Positions 31,399-39,766 of a DNA stretch of 54,088 bases are shown in pieces. The notes below the pieces were generated by a model that saw nothing but the letters and a program-made list of their open reading frames with translations, did no database searches and was not told the origin of the DNA. The first letter of the stretch is position 1. Each line of letters begins with the position of its first letter. Made by a program: the position numbers and the translations under genes. This DNA is from a virus. The stretch spans positions 1 through 54,088 of IMG/VR virus record IMGVR_UViG_3300023199_000101. One strand, written 5' to 3'.

Positions 31399-31536
31399 AT
31401 GAAAAATTGGAATGAATTTCTAGCGGCTTGTAAGATTGCGTGGCAAACAGAAGGGCGCCAAGAACCGGAAATAGGTAGATATTTGCGGAGGTGCGAAAAA
31501 ACCACATCGATTGGGGTTAATCCAGGTAGCCGCTAG
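31399..31536 (+). CDS. 45-residue protein encoded in the repeat
   Basis: This short basic protein starts MKNWNEFLAACKIAWQTEGR and has two Cys residues. It follows a well-formed promoter, with the ATG 28 bases after the -7 box. The right end of the window starts the same gene at 54075. No family is recognised; it could be a small regulator, toxin or phage-encoded inhibitor. Confidence 0.45.
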   Translation: MKNWNEFLAACKIAWQTEGRQEPEIGRYLRRCEKTTSIGVNPGSR

Positions 31537-31597
31537 TGCGTACAAATTGTACAAACAAGAAAACGCATGCACAAAGAACAGCTAAAAAAGGAAATCG

Positions 31598-31634
31598 AAG
31601 CCCGCTTCCAATCGAGGCGGGCTTTTGTTTTTTC
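31598..31634 (+). terminator. Rho-independent terminator inside the repeat
   Basis: AAGCCCGC (31598-31605) pairs with GCGGGCTT (31617-31624), followed by TTGTTTTTT. It closes the promoter/45-codon-ORF unit. Confidence 0.8.
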
Positions 31635-31699
31635 GTTCAACGAGAAAGCAGGATTTGCGGCACTGGACGAAACAACCCTGAGCCGCCAAGTTTCGGGGC

Positions 31700-32062
31700 G
31701 TGTCGGATTGTCAGCCGCTTGGCAGTGTGCTTATCTGTTTTTCTTTTCATCTTATAGCACCTAACGGCTCTGTATGTGAGTGGCTTATTCTGGACCTTCC
31801 GGAGAAGCCTACGCGCCACAAAACGGGCTACGGCAGCTACTGGCATCGGGCAATCCGTTTTGATCCAGAGGAACTGGATTTCAAAATCCCGGAGTGCCTG
31901 GATCCTGCCCGCGACCAAGAACGCTTTGCTTGGAAGCAATGGCGAGACGGCAGCAGGCTGAGAGGCTGGATGAAGCTAAATTACGTAAACCAGATTAAGC
32001 CCGATTGCTGGCTGGCCTGGGGGGTATGGGATGAGCGCATGAGCGTTCTAAACTTAACTTAA
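31700..32062 (+). CDS. Hypothetical protein whose N-terminus lies in the repeat
   Basis: From 31780 onward the frame reads as a normal soluble protein of about 94 residues (EWLILDLPEKPTRHKTGYGS onward, several Trp residues). The frame is open leftward into the repeat to a GTG at 31700, so 26 residues would come from repeat DNA. Either the repeat supplied a new start or it replaced the original one. At the left window end the same frame leads to a stop after 13 more residues. It ends just before the terminator ahead of the head module. Confidence 0.4.
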   Translation: MSDCQPLGSVLICFSFHLIAPNGSVCEWLILDLPEKPTRHKTGYGSYWHRAIRFDPEELDFKIPECLDPARDQERFAWKQWRDGSRLRGWMKLNYVNQIKPDCWLAWGVWDERMSVLNLT

Positions 32063-32095
32063 AAGTTAATACCCCCCCCCTTCTCGCCTTGATCT

Positions 32096-32130
32096 AAAAA
32101 GCCCCGGTGCATTTGCGACGGGGCTTTTTT
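32096..32130 (+). terminator. Rho-independent terminator
   Basis: AAAAAGCCCC (32096-32105) pairs with GGGGCTTTTTT (32120-32130). A second hairpin, GTGCTG/CAGCAC, follows at 32136-32152. It isolates the head operon starting at 32226. Confidence 0.85.
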
Positions 32131-32225
32131 CTTTGGTGCTGAACGCCAGCACTTGCGTCAAATTCCTTTTTCTGCCAGCATATATTCAGTTTATTCGCAT
32201 TGACGAATAAAACGAATTATTCTGC

Positions 32226-33359
32226 ATGGCATCGAGTACTCTTCAAATTAAGCCTATCCGTAACGTAGGCTGGGGCTACAATGACGAGGATCTCCTGGAG
32301 CAGCTAAATGGCTTCCGGGGACGCCGCATTGTCGTTCCTATCAATTCCTTTGGAGGCTCAGTGATGGAGGGTACGGCCATTTACAATATTCTACTGGGAA
32401 GAACTGAGGACGTGGAAGCCCGAATTATTGGCTATGCCATGAGCATGGGCAGCGCGATTTCCCAGGCGGCCGACACAGTGCGGATGCCGGAGAATGGATA
32501 CTTCATGATCCATAACCCGTGGACGGTTGCCATCGGCGACAGCCGGGATATGGACCAGGCCGGGCAGTTGCTGGAAATGATGGCCGGCGACCTGGCTAAG
32601 ATGTACGTCCGCAAGACGAACCTCCCCTTGGATGACGTGCGGGATATGATGAACGAGGAAACCTGGCTGAATGGCGAACGGGCTTTAGCACTAGGATTTA
32701 TCGACGAACTGACCGAAGGCGTGAAGCTGGAAGCCAGTTTTACGAAGGACCAGTATGACAAGCTCAAGAACATTCCCGACGCGCTGGTTCGGCCTTCAAA
32801 AATCTATGTAATGAGCTTGAAAGATAGCCTTATCGAGGCGATCAACGGCGTGTTCAACAGCGCTCGTGATAAAACTGAAACGGCCGATGACAATACCGAA
32901 GTGGTGGAAACGCAGGAAGGCGATACTGGACTGGAAACTGACCAGCCGCTCGAGGATGAAGTGCAGGAAACCATCGAGGAAACGGAAGCGGACGAATCGG
33001 AAAACGCCTGGGAAGAAGGCGAGCAAATAGAGGAAGAAGCGGAAGCAAGCCAGGGAAACGAAAGCGATCTGGTTGCTGGTGTTCGCAGTGCCGTTGCGGA
33101 AGGCCTGGTTGACCTGCAAAAGCACATTGATCAGCGCCTTACTGCTCAGATGCTGAAAATGAACGACTTGGAGGACACATGCGCTGCCCTGCAGAATCGT
33201 GTCGATACCCTGGCTGAAAAAAATGCCGGATCCAAAGGACTGAAAGGAGACGGCACTACCGGGAAGACCCCGCGAATGAGCGAGACGGAAGCTGCATTCG
33301 CTAAAAAGTACCATGCCACCCGGCCCGGTAACGAAACGAAAGTGAAAGCGAAAGGCTGA
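32226..33359 (+). CDS. ClpP-type prohead protease fused to a scaffold-like tail
   Basis: This 377-residue protein starts with a ClpP/SppA-like serine protease (about 1-185). The serine lies in GYAMSMGSAIS (S73) and the histidine in YFMIHNP (H96), as in ClpP-class phage maturation proteases. The C-terminal half (about 205-320) is highly acidic and low-complexity, followed by a coiled coil and a basic end, typical of a fused scaffold. It should guide capsid assembly and then degrade itself and the scaffold. It is the first gene of the head operon, directly before the capsid gene. Confidence 0.85.
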   Translation: MASSTLQIKPIRNVGWGYNDEDLLEQLNGFRGRRIVVPINSFGGSVMEGTAIYNILLGRTEDVEARIIGYAMSMGSAISQAADTVRMPENGYFMIHNPWTVAIGDSRDMDQAGQLLEMMAGDLAKMYVRKTNLPLDDVRDMMNEETWLNGERALALGFIDELTEGVKLEASFTKDQYDKLKNIPDALVRPSKIYVMSLKDSLIEAINGVFNSARDKTETADDNTEVVETQEGDTGLETDQPLEDEVQETIEETEADESENAWEEGEQIEEEAEASQGNESDLVAGVRSAVAEGLVDLQKHIDQRLTAQMLKMNDLEDTCAALQNRVDTLAEKNAGSKGLKGDGTTGKTPRMSETEAAFAKKYHATRPGNETKVKAKG

Positions 33360-33421
33360 ATACAGCCGAATGAGGATGAATGACAGGGCCACCCAAGCCC
33401 GCCAAAAAACCAAATGAAACA

Positions 33422-34633
33422 ATGATTCTTACAATAGCTCCGAATTTTGATCCGGCCCGCAGCCGGTTCTATTTCACCTCCCAAGAGTTGAACGAACTGC
33501 AGCGTGCTGAGTATGCGGACACATTCGGGTTCTGGCAGTCGAATTACAATCTGTATTCGTACATGCGAATGAACCAGTTTCGCAAGTACATTCTTCACGT
33601 TCCGAAGGCTCACCCTTTTGCGTGGCAGCCGTACAAGTCCTGTTCTGTATCTGAGACGGGAAGTTTGACGATGGGCCAGCGTGAACTGGAACCTGAGCGT
33701 ATCGCCATGCACGAGAAGTTCTGCCACGATGAGCTTTTCGATTCGGCTTACGAGCAGATGATCCAGTATAGCGAGGGCGGCAACGTCGAACTCAACGGCG
33801 AGGGCGTTACCATGTTCAACGCCTTGGTGGACGAGATCCTGGCTAACGCAGCCCTGGGCTTCCGTCTTACCGGCGCGGTAGGCGGCCTGTACGACCTTTC
33901 TTCTGTGGCCTTTGATGCCGACACCCCGGCGACGCTGCGCGACCTGTTTACGAGGACGCATGACAGTTTCCAGGGCTGGGTGAAACTGGCCTTTGATTTG
34001 GCAAGCACAGGCGAAGCCCCCTGGCTGAATACGCCGACCTTCGACGATACGCAGTTTGATTCGACGAACACCTACACCGGTAACGTGGTGGATTTGTTCG
34101 AGGATCTGAAAGCGAACGCGCCCCGCCCGCTTCGCCAGCTGATCAATCGCGGCGGGATGCTGAGCCGGAACGGCCAGAACTTCATGCCGTTAATCGTCGT
34201 ATCGGATGCGTTCTATAACGCTGTTGTCCGGTACTACAACGATGAAAGCGAGAAGGTTGCTACGAACCGGATGCGGATCGTGAAGCAGGTCGTTGACAAC
34301 CCGAATCCGGGAACGCCGCGCTTTGTGTACTGGCTGGATGACCAGTTGCCGATCATTCCGCTCAGCGACCTGAATGGCTTTGATCTGTACTTGGCTGGCG
34401 ACACCCACTTTGCCGGAATCGTTGCTAGCGGAAACATCCAAATCGGTGCGAGTTTCGCACAACTTCCGCAGGACATTGAGAACCGCGATATCGGTGTACT
34501 GATTGCCCGTAACGATGACCCGACCCGGAGTGACTATGGCAAGTATTCGGTTCGCTCCTTCGGCCTGGCCAAGACGGCTATTGCTGACGTGGACTACATG
34601 GTAAGCTCGATCCGCTACACGGAACCCGCGTAA
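33422..34633 (+). CDS. Major capsid protein
   Basis: This 403-residue protein follows the protease/scaffold gene directly, the standard place for the major head protein, and has a suitable size and acidic mixed alpha/beta composition. The ATG at 33422 was chosen over an upstream ATG because the extension is a Pro/Lys-rich stretch overlapping the spacer. The sequence does not clearly show the HK97 motif set, so the call rests on position, size and a strong hairpin after the gene (34651-34676), as often follows highly expressed capsid genes. Confidence 0.75.
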   Translation: MILTIAPNFDPARSRFYFTSQELNELQRAEYADTFGFWQSNYNLYSYMRMNQFRKYILHVPKAHPFAWQPYKSCSVSETGSLTMGQRELEPERIAMHEKFCHDELFDSAYEQMIQYSEGGNVELNGEGVTMFNALVDEILANAALGFRLTGAVGGLYDLSSVAFDADTPATLRDLFTRTHDSFQGWVKLAFDLASTGEAPWLNTPTFDDTQFDSTNTYTGNVVDLFEDLKANAPRPLRQLINRGGMLSRNGQNFMPLIVVSDAFYNAVVRYYNDESEKVATNRMRIVKQVVDNPNPGTPRFVYWLDDQLPIIPLSDLNGFDLYLAGDTHFAGIVASGNIQIGASFAQLPQDIENRDIGVLIARNDDPTRSDYGKYSVRSFGLAKTAIADVDYMVSSIRYTEPA

Positions 34634-34650
34634 CATATTTAAAACTACGA

Positions 34651-34676
34651 GGCAGCCGGGTGCTAGCCCGGCTGCC
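34651..34676 (+). terminator. Perfect 10-bp hairpin after the capsid gene
   Basis: GGCAGCCGGG and CCCGGCTGCC pair perfectly around TGCTAG. With no T tract it is probably an mRNA-stabilising or partly terminating hairpin that keeps capsid expression above the downstream genes. Confidence 0.6.
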
Positions 34677-34700
34677 CTACACATAAAAACCAAATAAGCT

Positions 34701-35285
34701 ATGCCTACTTTTTCCTGTCAGATGACCAATATCGTAAACAGCGAGCTTTGTACCGATCAAGCTGGCCTGGTCACTGTATTCGTTACCGACGCAAGCAATA
34801 TCGACTGGGAAGCGATGGCGCTGGCTACGAACTACACTGATGCGATCTATACGATCGATCAGTGGGTTATGGAGGCTGGTGGACTGTGGGGCGAACTCAC
34901 CTTCAATGCTGAGCAGGGCCGACTGGATGCGCTGTACACAGTTGAGAATGGGTACTACGAAATCAACCTGCAGAACCTGATTTTCGCAGGCCGTCAGGCT
35001 GCCAAGTCGATTGCCCTGGATAACCTGATTGCCTGCTGCGGCCTGGTTGCTCAGATTCACTCGAACGATGGCAAGGCTAGAATGGTCGGCCGAGAATTTG
35101 TATCCGGAGCTTGGGTGCCGAGCCTCCGTCAAATCCGTGTTTCGCGTAACCTGGACACCACCGGAGCCTTCGGCGACGAAGAAGACAAAGGGCGCAACGA
35201 AGTCGATATGGCTGGTCGTCACCGCTACGCCCCGGCGTACTCTGATGTGACGATTGCTGAAATGCGCACAATGCTCGTAACCTGA
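34701..35285 (+). CDS. Head-module structural protein
   Basis: This 194-residue protein lies between the capsid and portal genes. It has four Cys residues, two adjacent (LIACCGLVAQ), and alternating helical and strand segments. It might be a head-decoration, stopper or minor head protein. Its stop codon overlaps the next start (TGATG). No family is recognised. Confidence 0.55.
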   Translation: MPTFSCQMTNIVNSELCTDQAGLVTVFVTDASNIDWEAMALATNYTDAIYTIDQWVMEAGGLWGELTFNAEQGRLDALYTVENGYYEINLQNLIFAGRQAAKSIALDNLIACCGLVAQIHSNDGKARMVGREFVSGAWVPSLRQIRVSRNLDTTGAFGDEEDKGRNEVDMAGRHRYAPAYSDVTIAEMRTMLVT

Positions 35286-35593
35286 TGAGCAAGCGGAAGC
35301 GCATATACCGACCGAACCAGAAAGCGCTGGATAAACCCCGGTATCTGATCCTGAACGGAAAGCTGGTAGGCATTGGAGGCGAGATAACTCTTCCTGCCGT
35401 GCCGCCTGCTGTTCCGAAAATGATCCCGGAGGCAACCCAGCAGGAATACAACGAACTGGGTGAAAAAGGAACAGTAGCCCACCTGCTTACTGAGCAGGGC
35501 GAAACTGAAAACGAGGACGACAAACCTAAGCGGGATGCTGAGACTGAAAAACCCTTTACCGGCATTTTTAACCGACGAAGCAAGCCTTCTTAA
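35285..35593 (+). CDS. Hypothetical head-module protein
   Basis: This 102-residue protein has a very basic N-terminus, a Pro-rich middle and an acidic Glu/Asp-rich C-terminal part. Its 3' end overlaps the portal gene by 59 bases. The composition suggests a mostly disordered protein. A scaffold- or portal-accessory role is inferred only from position. Confidence 0.5.
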   Translation: MSKRKRIYRPNQKALDKPRYLILNGKLVGIGGEITLPAVPPAVPKMIPEATQQEYNELGEKGTVAHLLTEQGETENEDDKPKRDAETEKPFTGIFNRRSKPS

Positions 35594-36872
35594 TTTCTAC
35601 CGGGAACACAATCTAGTTCCCTATGCCGGCACAACAACTGGTTCCGCTCATTCTTTCCTGCGACTGCTCTTTGACCTGTTTGATCTTTCACCTTCGCATG
35701 GATCTTGCATAAGCGACAAAGCCAAATGGGCCTTCGATGGCGATATTGATTTTGTCGAATCCTGGGTTGCCGGATTGAAGCGGCCGGAGGAACAGGCGGA
35801 AATACCGGACGACACAAAGATCATGGTCGCCGAATCGCTGGCTAAATCGGGGTTAAGTCTTCCGCAACTTGGCGCGCTGACGGCTGACCTACACCGGAAT
35901 TACGAGGTATGCGGTGATGCGTACCTGCGATACCGGGAAATTGAAATAGCCGGCGCAAAGAAGGTAAGCCTGGAGTCTCTACACCCGATGAAGGCGATGT
36001 ACCTGAAAACGATGCGCGATGAACCCCGCACCCTGGTTATCAGCCCCGACTTTTTTCTGGGATCCTGGAAGACTGGAAACGAGGTAGAGCTTGTTCGCGT
36101 ATTCCCAAATTACAGCGAGGGCGATGAATACCGGGAGACTGTGTTTCACGTTCGCAATAAGCGAGACTATGGCGACTGGTACGGGAAGCCACCGACCTTG
36201 CAAGTGCTTAACTGGATGTTTTCCGAATGGCAAACGGCTAATCTGAATGCCAAAATTTCGGGTTCGGAAGTGGGTGCGAAAGCGATAATTACGATGGAAG
36301 CTGAGGATCCCAGCATCCGCCTGAATGATGAGCAGGACGACCTTCGAAAAGTGGCTGCCGATCTGCGAATGCTGACTACGAACCGAGGACAGAACCACGA
36401 AATGGAAAGCATGGTCGTTCTGGAGTACCCGCACGGAGGCAAGCAGCCGGAACTGCTGGACCTGGAAATCAACCGAGACTATCGGTATTTCGAGACGACG
36501 GTACGGGTAGCATCGGATTATATATTCAATGCTCACGGCTGGAGCAAAATACTAAGCGGGTTTTCCAATCCGTCCGGGGGCATCGGATCTAACATTCTGA
36601 TCGACGAGTTCAAAGTAAAAAACACCGGCGTTATCAAGCCCCTTCAAGAAAAGTTTGCGGCCTTCTGGAAGCCTGTGCTAAACGAGATAGCAGAGTTCAT
36701 AGACCTGCCGGAATTGGCCGGCATGGGCATACGGTTTGAGGACCGGATAAGTTCAATGATTGAAAGTTTCAATAATGCAGAAAACGCTGATCCAGGAGAA
36801 GGAAGTGATCCTGCACTCCCGGCTGAACCGGGAAATAGCACCTTTCAATATCAACGATATACCACAAGTTGA
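35535..36872 (+). CDS. Portal protein
   Basis: This 445-residue protein has the order expected of phage_portal family proteins. An N-terminal region is followed by LDLFDLSPSHGSCISDKAKWAF (early helix), LTADLHRNYEVCGDAYLRY, a strand-rich wing, LHPMKAMYLK and a helical stem/crown region (VIKPLQEKFAAFWKPVLNEIAEFIDL), then an acidic disordered tail. It forms the dodecameric vertex through which DNA is packaged. The order capsid before portal, apart from the terminase, is unusual. The start lies inside the preceding gene; no later Met fits. Confidence 0.8.
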   Translation: MLRLKNPLPAFLTDEASLLNFYREHNLVPYAGTTTGSAHSFLRLLFDLFDLSPSHGSCISDKAKWAFDGDIDFVESWVAGLKRPEEQAEIPDDTKIMVAESLAKSGLSLPQLGALTADLHRNYEVCGDAYLRYREIEIAGAKKVSLESLHPMKAMYLKTMRDEPRTLVISPDFFLGSWKTGNEVELVRVFPNYSEGDEYRETVFHVRNKRDYGDWYGKPPTLQVLNWMFSEWQTANLNAKISGSEVGAKAIITMEAEDPSIRLNDEQDDLRKVAADLRMLTTNRGQNHEMESMVVLEYPHGGKQPELLDLEINRDYRYFETTVRVASDYIFNAHGWSKILSGFSNPSGGIGSNILIDEFKVKNTGVIKPLQEKFAAFWKPVLNEIAEFIDLPELAGMGIRFEDRISSMIESFNNAENADPGEGSDPALPAEPGNSTFQYQRYTTS

Positions 36873-37461
36873 ATTGCAGGAGCGCCGGATGGTGCTGGGA
36901 AAGGATTTTTACGACGCGCTGCGCGCTGACGTGATTGACTATTCTGCAGTGCCCTATTGGCTGGAGGGCCAGGCATACGATACTGGTGACGTGGTGAATT
37001 ACGAGGACCAGGTATTCGCCAGTAAGATTGACAGCAATACGAGCGAACCTACCGTAACGTCGGACTGGGAGCTTGCGTCAAAATTCACGACGGCGGCGAA
37101 TCAAGAGCTATGGGATACTGTGCTATGCAGATACTTGGCGGTTGCGGTGCTAAAAAACTCAATTCCCGGGATCGCTACGCCGGCGAGTGCAAACGGAGTG
37201 GTAAAAGTGGATGGATCCACCTTTGAGCCTGCCCCGGAAACGAGCGTGAAGCGATTGCAGGAATGGCTGGAAGGGCAGTATCGGATTGCCAGAAAGAACC
37301 TGGACGACTTCCTTCAGGAAAATAGCGACGAAGTGGCTTATGCTGGATACCAAGGGTTCCAGGACGATAACGTCTGCGATGATGTGTTTTCCAGCGATGG
37401 CCAGGAAAAAAAGAGTTCTGGGCGCGCCGGCAACAGCACAAACCGGATTCGGGTAGCATGA
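36775..37461 (+). CDS. Head-tail connector-like protein
   Basis: This 228-residue protein overlaps the 3' end of the portal gene by 98 bases. It has an N-terminal part with GKDFYDALRADVIDYS, a middle with EGQAYDTGDVVNYEDQVFASKID (a carbohydrate-binding-like fold), and a helical stretch AANQELWDTVLCRYLAVAVL. The helical core and position suggest an adaptor protein, like those found after portal genes in Bacteroidota phages. The C-terminus is acidic and disordered. Confidence 0.6.
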   Translation: MQKTLIQEKEVILHSRLNREIAPFNINDIPQVELQERRMVLGKDFYDALRADVIDYSAVPYWLEGQAYDTGDVVNYEDQVFASKIDSNTSEPTVTSDWELASKFTTAANQELWDTVLCRYLAVAVLKNSIPGIATPASANGVVKVDGSTFEPAPETSVKRLQEWLEGQYRIARKNLDDFLQENSDEVAYAGYQGFQDDNVCDDVFSSDGQEKKSSGRAGNSTNRIRVA

Positions 37462-37763
37462 GGAAAGAAATATTTGCCAGCCTGGTGAAAGCCGCCGGAA
37501 CGGTAGTGAGTGATGAACACGGAGAAGCGAGGATCGAACGGTGCAAAACCCTGAACGGTGGTCGCCCATGTCAGTACGCTGGAATAGTGGAGCCGCTGCC
37601 GGCAATGAAAATGGAAGGTTGTACGCTTTGCGGATGCCCGTTTGCGACCAAGCCAAAGATGAAAACAATAGCCGGGAAAACGATAACCTGCCCGCACCCG
37701 GCTGGAAACCAATGGGCAGAGATAGATGAAAAATTCTTAAACAATAAAAGAACGGAACAATGA
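37458..37763 (+). CDS. Small zinc-finger-like head-tail protein
   Basis: This 101-residue protein contains a Cys-rich segment (EGCTLCGCPFATK then ITCPHP) that could bind zinc. It overlaps both neighbours by ATGA, so expression is coupled within the connector block. Small Cys-rich proteins at this place are common in Bacteroidota phages, but their role is unknown. Confidence 0.6.
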   Translation: MRKEIFASLVKAAGTVVSDEHGEARIERCKTLNGGRPCQYAGIVEPLPAMKMEGCTLCGCPFATKPKMKTIAGKTITCPHPAGNQWAEIDEKFLNNKRTEQ

Positions 37764-38488
37764 GTGAAATAACCGTTTTCGGCCCTGGATTGTACCGGGC
37801 CAACCCGGATGCTGAGGACTATAACCTGGCCCGCATCCGAAGTAAAGACACTACTACCGTGATCGGTCAGGATTCTGGCGAATCCGGATCCAGCACTGGC
37901 AACCTGGTGGCTATTGAACATGACGGTGTGAAGTACGACACTGCAGCTACCGTTGCGACCGATACCGACGCTGTGGTTGCTGAGGTGTACCGAGTGCTTA
38001 CTGATGTTGTCGCTAACCCGGAGATCAACCCAATTATCGAGGCAAGCTACGGCGGCGGTAAGCTGACGATTACCCACGTTGGCCAGGGTACGCTGGGCGG
38101 GTTCTACCTCTCTGACATCGGATCTGGTGCTACCAAGCAAGCTACCACCCGCCTGACGGCCAAGAAAGCTGTGTTTACCTATGCCGGAACGGTGGAAGGT
38201 GCTGCCAGCATGACCTACGACGGATCGACTAATGCGCTGGACAATACGCCTTATGCGTACACAGATGGCGGTGCTACGGATGCCGCTACGGCTTCTGACT
38301 TGGAAACCGACTTCGCTGCTGAGCTTACGGCCCTGAGCGTACCTGGCGCCGGAGACGTTACCGTGACTATCGACAACGATGCTGAGGTGTACCGAGTGAC
38401 GTTCACGGCTGACAGTCTGTTGAGCCTGGTAAGCGTAAGCGGCATTGTGTTCAAGCCGACGGGGTGGACGGTTGCCTATACGAGTTAA
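37760..38488 (+). CDS. Structural protein, candidate major tail protein
   Basis: This 242-residue protein is rich in Thr, Val, Ala, Gly and Asp, with strand-forming repeats typical of beta-sandwich structural proteins, and has few Lys residues. It ends the connector block and is followed by a strong terminator. Either a tail-tube or a head-decoration function is possible. It has internal similarity, with two segments containing the phrase AEVYRV. Confidence 0.5.
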   Translation: MSEITVFGPGLYRANPDAEDYNLARIRSKDTTTVIGQDSGESGSSTGNLVAIEHDGVKYDTAATVATDTDAVVAEVYRVLTDVVANPEINPIIEASYGGGKLTITHVGQGTLGGFYLSDIGSGATKQATTRLTAKKAVFTYAGTVEGAASMTYDGSTNALDNTPYAYTDGGATDAATASDLETDFAAELTALSVPGAGDVTVTIDNDAEVYRVTFTADSLLSLVSVSGIVFKPTGWTVAYTS

Positions 38489-38507
38489 GGTCAGATTTTC
38501 CCATATA

Positions 38508-38550
38508 GGAAGGGGGTGCTATCGAGCAATGCCTCCTTCCGCCTTTTTTT
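38508..38550 (+). terminator. Rho-independent terminator of the head operon
   Basis: GGAAGGGGG pairs with CCTCCTTCC, with a further TGCT/AGCA inner stem, followed by GCC and TTTTTTT. Confidence 0.85.
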
Positions 38551-38568
38551 GCCTGAAAAACCAAGCGA

Positions 38569-39756
38569 ATGCACTTGCAAAGGAGCATTATTATTGTGGC
38601 GCTTTGTCTTATTGCCCCCGTCTCGGCCTTGCTAGGGCAGGGGGTTTTTTCGTTTGAATGTATCGAAGGCGACACCCTGCTGAATGATCCGTACTGCGAC
38701 TTTTGCACGCCCGGCGTGCCGTATGAAATGTGGGGGCTGAAAGTTACTAGCCCTAGTGGTCGGGTAGCATACATTCTGCATCCGTATTCGGTTGAAGGAT
38801 TCGGAACGTTGTATGTGACTATCCGATACGATGTTAATTCGACGCTATTCTATAACTGGCAGACGCAGACGAGCTTTTCAAGCCAGCAGGAAATGATTGA
38901 TTCAATATCTGGATGCCCAGTGCGTCCTCCCGATGCGGGCGGGGCGCGTATTGACACCTTTCAACTACGTCAGGATAGCCTGTTCATTTCGCTAGAGGAC
39001 GATAACGAGCCAGCATGGCATGTGGTGTTCAGCGACTTTCGGGATTCGAGCGTGTATTCCGGCGCGATCCTATACCGGGAATACTGGAGGGATCTGCAGG
39101 GCGATTCGATTCGTGTTACACTGAATGACGGCCGCCTGCCAGACAGTACGGCTATCGTTGGCGTGTATGTGGAAGGATGGCGCAACCAAGAAGGACCGGG
39201 TAAGGACTATACCGTCACCCCGGATAGTGGCCTGATCGTTTTCGACTACAACCTCCAGTATGAGGATGTCGAAGTGCGCTGGCTGGTGGGATCCGGCCTT
39301 CGATTCTATCGTGAAATCGTGGATTCCGTAAGCGGCGATTCGGTGAACCTTCCGGACTGGCCCCTGGATTGCCCGACCCTGCGCGTTCGAGTGGAGGGCT
39401 GGCAACAGCAGGAAGGGCCGGATCGCGACTACCTGCACCTGCGGGATAGCATCTTTTTCAACTACACCTTGGATAACGAGGACGTGCTGCTGTCCTGGAT
39501 CCTGGACGGAACGATCGTTCACCAAGAGCTTTTCGAGGATGTTTTTGGGGATGTGCTGAGGATCGACAGCCAGGGGCTGCCGGTGCAATGCCCTCACATA
39601 TGGGTGTACGTCGAGGGCTGGCCGCAAAGCAAAAACGACTACTGGATCGACCGAGCGTCGGGTGTGGTACGATTCAACTATGCTCTGGAGAACGAGGACG
39701 TAGAGCTACTATACCAGAACACAGAGGGCGCATCGACATATTCAAAAAGCAATTAA
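38569..39756 (+). CDS. Secreted appendage protein with three VEGW repeats
   Basis: This 395-residue protein starts with a Sec-type signal peptide (hydrophobic core about 7-20, likely cleavage after ALLGQ). The C-terminal half holds three copies of a module of about 75-90 residues: VYVEGWRNQEGPGKDY, VRVEGWQQQEGPDRDY and VYVEGWPQSKNDYW. Each is followed by a strand pair ending in xNYxLxxEDVxL. It heads a run of three exported fibre-like proteins. It may be a phage appendage or a protein displayed by the lysogen; the sequence does not decide. Confidence 0.6.
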   Translation: MHLQRSIIIVALCLIAPVSALLGQGVFSFECIEGDTLLNDPYCDFCTPGVPYEMWGLKVTSPSGRVAYILHPYSVEGFGTLYVTIRYDVNSTLFYNWQTQTSFSSQQEMIDSISGCPVRPPDAGGARIDTFQLRQDSLFISLEDDNEPAWHVVFSDFRDSSVYSGAILYREYWRDLQGDSIRVTLNDGRLPDSTAIVGVYVEGWRNQEGPGKDYTVTPDSGLIVFDYNLQYEDVEVRWLVGSGLRFYREIVDSVSGDSVNLPDWPLDCPTLRVRVEGWQQQEGPDRDYLHLRDSIFFNYTLDNEDVLLSWILDGTIVHQELFEDVFGDVLRIDSQGLPVQCPHIWVYVEGWPQSKNDYWIDRASGVVRFNYALENEDVELLYQNTEGASTYSKSN

Positions 39757-39766
39757 ACGTTAAGAA

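Larger units (their letters stand above)
31295..31779. repeat. 485-bp repeat also present at both window ends
   Basis: 31295-31412 matches 53969-54088 with only a 2-base difference in a poly-A run, and 31666-31779 matches 1-114 exactly. It carries a doubled AAAACTTGACA motif, a promoter box, a 45-codon ORF, a GTACAAATTGTAC palindrome (31540-31552) and a terminator. There are no terminal inverted repeats and no transposase. It is probably present twice in the complete molecule, dividing it into arcs of about 31 and 22 kb. Confidence 0.85.

Noticed and set aside
31567-31764. 65-codon ORF in the internal repeat
   Set aside because: It spans the strong terminator at 31598-31634, so it would rarely be transcribed intact. 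The coding quality is also poor.
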